64,000 nucleotides of DNA, taken from Nymphalis io. Its lineage: Eukaryota > Arthropoda > Insecta > Lepidoptera > Nymphalidae. Where the stretch lies: contig NC_065917.1 of the NCBI RefSeq assembly GCF_905147045.1, positions 6,278,501-6,342,500 on the forward strand, written 5' to 3'. Below the pieces are notes generated by a model. The model worked only from the letters and a program-made list of their open reading frames with translations. It had not been told where the DNA came from and made no database searches. The translations under genes and the position numbers were made by a program. This document shows, one piece after another, positions 56,524 to 64,000 of this stretch (its first letter is position 1; every line of letters begins with the position of its first letter).

Positions 56524-56786
56524 TTGGAGGTAAAGCTTTGTGCAAGCTCGTCGGCTTAGGTACTACTTACCATATATCCTATCGCGAAATAGTAATGCCC
56601 ATTATTGTGGTGTTCAAATTTGAAAGGTAAGTTCGCTAGTGTAACTACCTGATAGTAAGTGGTCACCAACGCCCATAGACATTGGCATTGTAAGAAATGT
56701 TAAACATTGTTTACATCGCCAATGCGCCACCGACCTTGGGTACTAAGATTTTATGTCCCTTGTGCCTGTAATTACACTGGCTCATT
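56524..56786. repeat. two SINE-A pieces in opposite orientation
   Basis: 56524-56650 is plus sense (GGTAAAGCTTTGTGCAAGCT to GTGTAACTAC). 56651-56786 is minus sense (CTGATAGTAAGTGGTCACCA to CACTGGCTCA). Confidence 0.7.
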
Positions 56787-56944
56787 TAGTATTAGAAAAA
56801 AAAAAATTGTCAAGGTTCAACCGTTGATGTATCTAAACTATGAGTGGTGGAATATGCTCCTAATCTTTTTTTTAGAAACTTAGCTGCAGGTTTTATTACA
56901 TTTGTCCTTAAAACAAAAATATTACCTACTTCTCTATATTTATG

Positions 56945-57185
56945 CCTAGCGTTTTACCTGCGGCTTCGCTCGCGTCATAAGTCAGAACTGCTGAATACCA
57001 ATTTCCACAGCTCTCCAGCTTTCAAATATGAAAGATTTTCATACAAACTTCCATCCCCTCTATCGCTACCTTAAACATTTTCGAAAATCCTGCCTTAGTG
57101 CTAACCTGCCGTGTAAAAGGTACCCGTACGCAAATTTTCATTTGGCTCGTTCCCCAGTAGTTTGGTCTGTGCGTTGAAATAGCGG
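56945..57185 (+). repeat. repeat K, copy 2
   Basis: CTGCGGCTTCGCTCGCGTCA, CCCCTCTATCGCTACCTTAA and CAGTAGTTTGGTCTGTGCGT. Confidence 0.5.
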
Positions 57186-58239
57186 GCAGTTATTCTTTTA
57201 TACCTATATATAGATTCTTGTTGTGTTCTACACAAATTTTGGATTAATATTATTCGTGTGGGATCGATGAAAACAAAATGGCGCCCCCTTCCCTCCATTT
57301 CATTAAAATAAAACAGCGGACCATTAATAAAAGGAAAAAGATTAATGTCTGTTGAGCACAATACGTAATAAATTAGACCTCTAACGTAAATTTTCAGAAG
57401 GGAGCCTGCCCTGGCCGCCATCTTGTTCCCCAAACGCACCTGATTGGCCGGCGAGCTTACTAATCAATAATTCCTTCGAATTTCCGAAATGGTTTAACCG
57501 CCTCGACTAGTGATTTTCGATTTTCGACTGTAGTCCTTTAAGCTAAAGATCAAAATATCTTACATTTTCAACTTATTCATACACAGCTTGTTATAAATGT
57601 GTAAAATATATTAGTATGACAGAAATTGTGCTTTAGTGCCTAGTAATACGATTCATATTACACTAACGTGTATTTTGTCGTGTCCTTTGAAATTGGAACT
57701 ATTTATCCTAGAACTAAATAATGTTCAATGGAAAAACAACCAAAAACGTATCGAAATACGGTTGAATTTTGCTTAGGAGTCGATATTAAATATTGATAAT
57801 GAATTCGATTTTGATCGACATTGGATTTTTAATCTTAGCTCAGCGAGAATAAGGCGTTGTTTCCATTGTAGCTACTTAATAGCATTTTCATAATGCTGCG
57901 CCTGTATTAGATGTATTGCTTTACAAATATAGGGGGACAGGGATACTTGTTTTTTTTTTTTTATTTATTTAAATAATTGACAGTATCGAACTTATTTATT
58001 TATTAGGAAGGATTTTCCTCATGACTTAGTACGATTATCGTTGACCACTCATCATGTGTTTGGTGGTAAGTGGTCACCACCGTTTTGGATAAATTTTAAA
58101 ACTGATTTAAATCGTAAATCGATTCTTGTTCGCGTCACGCGAGAACTACTATATATTAATATGTGGCTTTTTTTTATTTCCGACCCGGTGGTAGGTTTTT
58201 AGCTTTAACTTGTAAATGTCTGTTTCTGTCTTTCCATGC
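57186..58239. other. unassigned DNA with a YY1-like site
   Basis: No gene supported. GGCCGCCATCTTGTTCC lies at about 57413. The 112-residue minus open frame here has no recognisable domain. Confidence 0.4.
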
Positions 58240-58445
58240 TTTGAGGAGAAGGTTTTTCAGCTCATTCCACCACGCTCCTCCAATGCAAGTTGGTGGTAAT
58301 ATGCGCCAGAATTACAACGAGATTTGACACGTGAAGGTTTCCTTACAATGTTTTCGTTCACCACCTAGCAAGGTGTGTTTATAACGCAATTTGAGCACAG
58401 GGATTTGAACCCGCGATCATATACTTAGATTCACGTGCTACAAAC
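58240..58445 (-). repeat. degenerate SINE-B
   Basis: TGAGGAGAAGGTTTTTCAGC to TTTGAACCCGCGATCATA. Confidence 0.65.
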
Positions 58446-58499
58446 ACTATTTTGATTTTAAAAGTCAGACATATTCCGTCTGTCTCTTTCATTATTTTT

Positions 58500-58710
58500 C
58501 TAGGTGGTAGGGCTTTGTGCAAACTCTTCTGGATAGGTACCACCCATTCATCAGATATTCGACACCGAAAATATTGCTGATATTTGTATCGTTGTGTTTG
58601 AAGGGTGAGTGAGCCAGTGTAACTACTGCGACACTCGACAGTTATGTCGATATAAGAGATGGTCAATATTTCTTACAGCGCCAATGTCTATGATGGTCCA
58701 TGACCACCTA
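58500..58710 (+). repeat. SINE-A, diverged
   Basis: TAGGTGGTAGGGCTTTGTGC to CAATGTCTATGATGG and a poor 3' end. A minus-sense scrap follows at 58735-58815. Confidence 0.68.
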
Positions 58711-59048
58711 CCTACTTATTTTAAATAAAAATGACCGTGTCCATTGCGTTTATGATTACACCGGTTCACTCACCATTCAAACTTTAACAGACCAATACGA
58801 AGTATCTATCATGTGCGACCATCACAAAACTTCATTAACTCCCCAAGTCTAACACCAGCATTAGAATCAGCAGGATGTCAAAAAAAAAACTGGTTCTCGA
58901 TTAATCTATGGCTTTTTTTCTTTTTAACTTACGATACCGTCTGTACTCTCTGAGTTTGTCTGTGTTACAGTATTTTATAAGATTTAAGTTATTCCCCGGG
59001 ATTTAAGTTATTGCAACGACGATCCTTATCGTAAGTCTCAAAAGTAGC

Positions 59049-59318
59049 GTTTTTATGGAACAGGAAGGCGGACGAGTAAGTGGTCACCAACGCCCATAGA
59101 CATTGGCAATGTAAGAAATGTTAACCATCGCTTACATCGCCAATGCATCACCTACGTTGGGAACGAAATGTTACGTCCTGTGTGCCTGTAATTACACTGG
59201 CTCACTCACCCCTCAAACCGGAACACAACAATACTAAGTACTGTTGTTTTGCGTTAGAATATCTGATGAGTGGGTGGTACCTACCCAGACGAACTTGCAC
59301 AAAGCCCTACCACCAAGT
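59049..59318 (-). repeat. SINE-A, lightly deleted
   Basis: TTTTTATGGAACAGGAAGG to CCCTACCACCAAGTAA. Confidence 0.85.
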
Positions 59319-59835
59319 AAAATTTCATGACGATCGGTTGTATAGTTAAGACGTGACAGCGTTACAAAAACATAAACTCACTTTTACATAAACGATGTAT
59401 ACATGCATATTATGTAACAATCATATATACTAGAATATGTAATAAACAGTTCAAAGTAAATAACGTCAGTATTTTTTTATTTATAATTAATTGCTATATA
59501 AAAAGAAAATACTTATTTATCGATTTTTCAACTATGATTATATACCTATTTGTTATGTACAATTTAAGACTATTACATAAGAATTGTTTATAGTAAAAAC
59601 GTAAAACGTAAGTAAAGTTAAACGATATAAAATAAATGAAATTGAAAACGCCATGACGATTTAGGAATGAAGAATTTGTTAATTAAGAAATTTAATTTTC
59701 AAAGTAAAATATATATTGTGCAAGCTATTTTCACAGTGTCGTCTTATTTTTTTTTTATCATTATCGCCTTCATTCGTGTAGGATGTGCATTATATTTTTA
59801 CAATCGTTGCAATTTTGTACCTTATTAATAATAAT
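59319..59835. other. unassigned AT-rich DNA
   Basis: No gene recognised. Confidence 0.4.
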
Positions 59836-59937
59836 TGATGTAAGCGATGTTTAACATTTCTTACAATGCCAATGTCTAAGGGCGTTTGGTGACCGCTTAC
59901 CATCAGGTGGCCCATATGCTCGTCCGCCTTCCTATTC
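59836..59937 (+). repeat. SINE-A 3' end, 5'-truncated
   Basis: TGATGTAAGCGATGTTTAAC to CCGCCTTCCTATTCTGATG. The A tail is lost. Confidence 0.8.
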
Positions 59938-60282
59938 TGATGAAACAGAAGGTGGGCCAGGATAGCGAAAGAAGTGTTGGGTGGTTGTAACAATATTTAT
60001 TTAAACAGGCAGAGTAACCACCCTGCTCAAGTTCAACAATAATTATAATCGTTCATTGAAATACGTTGCTATTTATACCAAAGTCTAATCATTTTTAATG
60101 TTGGTAGTTGTAAAAAAAATAATATCACGAAATTAATAACATTGAAACAAAATTTATAATCAACTTAAATAAATATTAGGTTATTCTAAATTATATACGC
60201 GTTGATCCTAGCGTTGAGTTTAACACTATATAAAAAAAAACGTAAAAAGCTGACTTCGGATTACAATTGTAAACTGTTATTT

Positions 60283-60510
60283 AACAGCCTGTTAATGTAC
60301 CATTGGTGGGGTAAGTCCTCTTCTCCTATTTGAGGAGATTTGAAGCTTCTTTCCCCACGATGTCAAAAAAATCTTGTTCCAATTTGTGGTGGATACAAAT
60401 GTGGCAGAATTTCAGTGAAATTAGACAAATGCCTGGTTGACAATGGTTTCCTCACGATGTTTTCCGTCAGCGTCAAGCTCGAGATGAATTATAATCACAA
60501 ATTACAAAAA
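60283..60510 (-). repeat. SINE-B, 3' two-thirds, with internal duplication
   Basis: AACAGCCTGTTAATGTACC to CTCGAGATGAATTATAATCA. It lacks the head. Confidence 0.78.
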
Positions 60511-60900
60511 AAAAATCGGAAACTCGAAATGTACTTATTTAAAGTATAATTTGTTGACATTAATATTTAGTAAAATATTATCGAACCGTTTCACACTTGA
60601 CGCATTTTTTCAACCCCCATTAGACGTCATTATCTCAGAAGCTAACGTTCTCAGGTAGATATTATCTACATATCTACAATGGGAAGCGTTAATTTTTAGT
60701 AATTTTGCGGTCTGGCAACAAAAGGCTCTATTTTTTTTTCATACGTCTTTAAAAGAAACGATTCACGTTCTGAATCGACATTTTTCGATGTAATTTTAGA
60801 TGATTTTCTTATTAAATGAAATGTTTGTTTAATAAGCCATTGCTGTAACTGTTTGCGATAAATCGATGTATAATAATTATTTATTTTCTCCACAGTAAGT

Positions 60901-61202
60901 TTTTTTTTTTTTTTTATAGAATAGGAAGGCGGACGAGCATATGGGCCACCTGATGGTAAGTGGTCACCAACGCTCTTAGACATTAGCATTGTAAGAAATG
61001 TCAACCATCGCTTACATATCCAATGCGCCACCAACCTTGGGAACTAAGATTTTATGTCCCTTGTGCCTGTAATTACACTGGCTCACTCACCCTTCAAACC
61101 GGAACACAACAATAACAAGTACTGCTGTTTTGCGGTAGAATATCTGATGAGTGGGTGGTACCTACCCAGACGAGCTTGCACAAAGCCCTACCACCAGTAA
61201 AC
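60901..61202 (-). repeat. SINE-A, full length
   Basis: T-run and ATAGAATAGGAAGGCGG to CCCTACCACCAGTAA. Confidence 0.88.
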
Positions 61203-61444
61203 AAACATTATGTAACATTTTTGTTAACAATGAAGTAACGAACACGGGTGCTTACAATAGGAAAACCACTACCAGACTTCAGGCCTCCATGAACTCGTTT
61301 ACATGAACATTGATATTTCATCGAATTTCAAATAATCATTTAATTTATCTAAAAACTCCCCAGAAAAAACAGATATATATAGATGAAATGAAATCAAATA
61401 ATCAAGCAGGCTTATAAGAGGACGAGCATATGGGCCTGATGGTA

Positions 61445-61754
61445 CCGTAACCGTAACAGCCTGTGAATGTCCCACTGCTCGGCTAAAGGCCTCCTCTCCT
61501 CTTTTTGAGGAGAAGGTTTGGAGCTTATTCCACCACGCTGCTCCAATGCGGGTTGGTAGAATTCACATGTGGCAGAATTTCAGTGAAATTAGACACGTGC
61601 AGGTTTCCTCACGATGTTTTCCTTCACCGTAAAGCACGAGATGAATTATAATCACAAATTAAGCACATGAAAATTCAGTGGTGCTTGCCCGGGTTTGAAC
61701 CCACGATCATCGGTTAAGATTCACGCGTTCTTACCACAGGGCCATCTCGGCTCT
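61445..61754 (-). repeat. SINE-B inserted in SINE-A
   Basis: TGGTA flanks it at 61440-61444 and 61755-61759. It is complete from the reversed (GTAACC) tail to CCATCTCGGCTC. Confidence 0.85.
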
Positions 61755-61846
61755 TGGTAAGTGGTCATCAACGCCCATAAACATTGGCATTGTAAGAAAT
61801 TTTCACCATTGCTTACATCGCCAATGCGCCACCAACCTCGGGAACT

Positions 61847-62045
61847 GATAACTCGTTTCTGATACGCGCCGCCAAGGTCTGGAATACCTCCCGACCTCCG
61901 TTTTTCCCACCTCCTACAATATGGGTACCTTCAAGTCTAGAGTGAATAGGCCTCTTCTAGACAAGCGCGCTCCATCTTAGACTGTATCTCACTTTCCTTC
62001 AGATGTGATAACATTTAAGCGCTAGCCTATACATTTAAAAAAAAA
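61847..62045 (+). pseudogene. 3' end of a second non-LTR retrotransposon family, inserted in SINE-A
   Basis: GAACT flanks it at 61842-61846 and 62046-62050. It reads TTTCTGATACGCGCCGCCAA and GTCTGGAATACCTCCCGAC, corresponding to the SFLIRAAKVWN-type C-terminus of insect CR1/Jockey-like reverse transcriptases. A frameshift follows, then a 3' UTR and A tail. It is distinct from LINE-E. Confidence 0.72.
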
Positions 62046-62082
62046 GAACTAAGATGTTATCTCCCTTGTGCCTGTAGTTACT

Positions 62083-62318
62083 TAGATAATCTAAATTTAA
62101 CAAGGAATTAATTTGATAAAATTCAGTCATTATATTATAACGGTGTGACAAACACGCACTTTTACAAAATTTTGTAAAAAAAATTCTACTTATATACTTT
62201 AGATTTTCAAACAAATATTTATAGAGAAAATTAAAAAAATTCGTTTCCCAAGTACCAGGGAATCATAGAACATGAGTATTTGTTAAATACACTCGAATCA
62301 AAAAATCACTACAAATAA
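62083..62318. other. unassigned AT-rich DNA
   Basis: No gene recognised. Confidence 0.4.
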
Positions 62319-62364
62319 GTCACGGTGACGTCACAAGATGGCGGCCGCGTCATCACTGTTCAGC
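62319..62364 (+). promoter_or_regulatory. CRE plus YY1-like module, copy 1
   Basis: GTCACGGTGACGTCACAAGA, then TGGCGGCC and GTCATCACTGTTCAGC. It contains TGACGTCA and AAGATGGCGGC. Confidence 0.4.
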
Positions 62365-62522
62365 GCTTTTAAAAGCCTTGACTTTCGAACTCTAAAAGTT
62401 ATATATTAATATCAATTAATATAAATATCGAAACTTAATCGTTTAATTTCTCATTTAAAATGCTTTCAAACGGAAATAAATACTTAAAATCGAAAAAAAT
62501 TATGGACATATATTGCATATAA

Positions 62523-62526
<4 letters not shown>

Positions 62527-62554
<28 letters not shown>
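62527..62554. repeat. (TA)n microsatellite
   Basis: An uninterrupted TA run. A second, longer one lies at 62593-62633. Confidence 0.9.
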
Positions 62555-62558
<4 letters not shown>

Positions 62559-62590
62559 TTATATAAAGTTGTGTTTGAAAACATTTTAAA

Positions 62591-62592
<2 letters not shown>

Positions 62593-62633
<41 letters not shown>
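62593..62633. repeat. (AT)n microsatellite
   Basis: About 20 AT units. Confidence 0.9.
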
Positions 62634-62634
<1 letters not shown>

Positions 62635-62639
62635 GTGAA

Positions 62640-64000
62640 GAGAATTTTTTTAGCATATTGCAGTTGAGCAAAAGCAATTTTTAAATATAGTATGGGTTAC
62701 AAATAATTTATCAATGCATATTATAAAACAAAATCCCCGGTTTCCTTCCATTTTAAAATGCTTTTATCCAACTAAACCTTATTTTTCCTATCAAATAACT
62801 CAAAAGAAATTAAGATACTCGTAGGCTTAAATATAAAAATAAACAATGTCACTTTATATGGCATTACTAATATTCATATTTACCCCCTCCAATTAAGCCT
62901 ATAGTTTGCAATGGGGATAATAGCAAGAGGTCTGGATCGAACCTACATCGTTTTCATCGCCAGGCGGCATGGAAGACATTGCACTATTGACGTTTAGAAG
63001 CGTCTCATATAATATGAAGCAGATATTTTATATTTGTTTGTTGTTAAGTGTAATTTTTATTAACATAGAAGTATGTGCACGATTCTTTCTGCTTATAAAA
63101 ATTTGATATTGGGCTTAGCTTTTTTATCATAAACAAAATCCTTAAATCGTTTTGATTCGATCGTTACACGTGACGGATGTTAAAATCTACGCGTCGAAAA
63201 TGCTACGCGTTACACGTAGCACTACAATTCGACCTCGCAACTCTGACGACCAAAGAAGTTCAATAAACCAAGCATTCTCCGAACTCTCGGGGAATCAAAT
63301 TAAATACATTTAAGAAAATTTTCGATTTGAAAATTTCGATTTCTAAACGAAAATTTAAAATAAACTTTCCCTTGAAGCACTGTTAATGTTTAAACACTTT
63401 CACTGTCCGGAAACGCAGACATTTCGAGTCACCGTGACATCACAAGATGGCGGCCAGTCATCACCCGTCAGCTAATTCGACAATAGCGTCCAATGTTACT
63501 AGTTCAAATAACGTTAAAAAAAAAACACATTGAAAAATGTGTACGAGAAGCTACGACATTGCGCAGTCGCTGTAAAATTTATATTGGCAACAGTTCAAGG
63601 GCTTAGCATCCTGTATGGGGGTTAGACCTTTTAAGTAATAGTCCCGGATAATTGCTCAAGAATCCTCTCCAAAGATTATGCATTCTAATGTTCTGGATCT
63701 CGACTGGAATCGTCTCTTATGCCAAAACATAAAATTCGTACATAATTATTTAAATTACTTAAATTACCATTATAATTGAAGTTAGCCTTAAATTTACAAT
63801 GAGCATGTTGTGTGGAGATCTGCTTGACTCGTCAAAAAAATCTAAAACAACATTCGATTCAATTGAACAGTGCGTACGTTACGATTCCTGATATATATGT
63901 ATGAGTGCTTAATCTGTAATTGATGTAGTCATAATTGTTTGACATTTTTTGTCACACAGGCAAGTTTTCATGACCTTCAACTTGACAAGCCCACAGTTTT
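62640..64000. other. repeat-poor end of window, presumed cnc intron
   Basis: No exon was recognised. A TTTGTCACACAG acceptor-like site at 63960 would join the last cnc exon to a frame that stops after four codons, so it is not supported. Confidence 0.4.
63429..63472 (+). promoter_or_regulatory. CRE plus YY1-like module, copy 2
   Basis: GTCACCGTGACATCACAAGA, then TGGCGGCCAGTCATCACCC and GTCAGC. Nearly the same as 62319-62364, 1.1 kb upstream. Confidence 0.4.

Larger units (their letters stand above)
61411..62082 (-). repeat. SINE-A carrying two later insertions
   Basis: Its pieces are 61411-61444, 61755-61846 and 62046-62082. Joined in order they follow the family body from GACGAGCATATGGGCC to GTGCCTGTAGTTAC. 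Confidence 0.78.

Noticed and set aside
57101..57439. 112-residue minus-strand frame
   Set aside because: It has no recognisable domain and overlaps repeat K.
63961..64000. cnc exon starting after the acceptor-like TCACACAG near the window end
   Set aside because: Joined in phase to exon 47896 it gives a stop after four codons and no ETGE.

Overview
This is a eukaryotic, AT-rich, intron-dominated window, almost certainly from a butterfly (Lepidoptera). The repeats look like those of nymphalid genomes: several tRNA-headed SINE families, A-tailed LINE fragments and a mariner remnant. No rRNA or functional tRNA gene, CRISPR array or bacterial-style operon was seen.

The only convincing cellular gene is the 5' half of a cap'n'collar (cnc/CncC, NRF1/NRF2-type) transcription factor on the + strand. 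A 363-codon first coding exon (34035-35123) carries an NRF1-like N-terminal hydrophobic segment and an acidic region. After an 11.2-kb intron come three short exons (46357-46431, 47172-47318, 47896-47941). They encode the Neh2-like Keap1-binding region: a DLG-like motif, a lysine/glutamate-rich helix and the start of an ETGE motif. The CNC-bZIP end is not visible and must lie beyond 64000, so the gene is cut by the window edge. A small exon far upstream (10657-10761) has its own start codon, a stop just before it, a consensus donor and the right phase to join exon 46357. It is a candidate alternative first exon that would make a soluble, NRF2-like protein.

The rest is mostly transposable-element debris. 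I use local names. SINE-A is a roughly 290-bp A-tailed element with over 30 copies. SINE-B has a tRNA-like head and a GTTAC-type tail. SINE-C has a tRNA-Glu-like head and a TTA tail. SINE-D has a tRNA-like head and an ATC-type tail. LINE-E is the 3' end of a non-LTR retrotransposon. F to M are lesser repeats. Several insertions are nested and keep target-site duplications, which gives exact ends and a relative order of events. The left edge holds the last 42 codons of a mariner-type transposase.

Repeat-poor islands lie at about 9.1-12.8 kb (with the candidate alternative exon), 32.6-36.0 kb (cnc promoter and first exon), 44.4-46.4 kb (upstream of the Neh2 exons, with a cluster of AGATGGCGC-type motifs) and 51.6-54.05 kb (within the last visible intron). 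These are the best places to look for cnc regulatory DNA.
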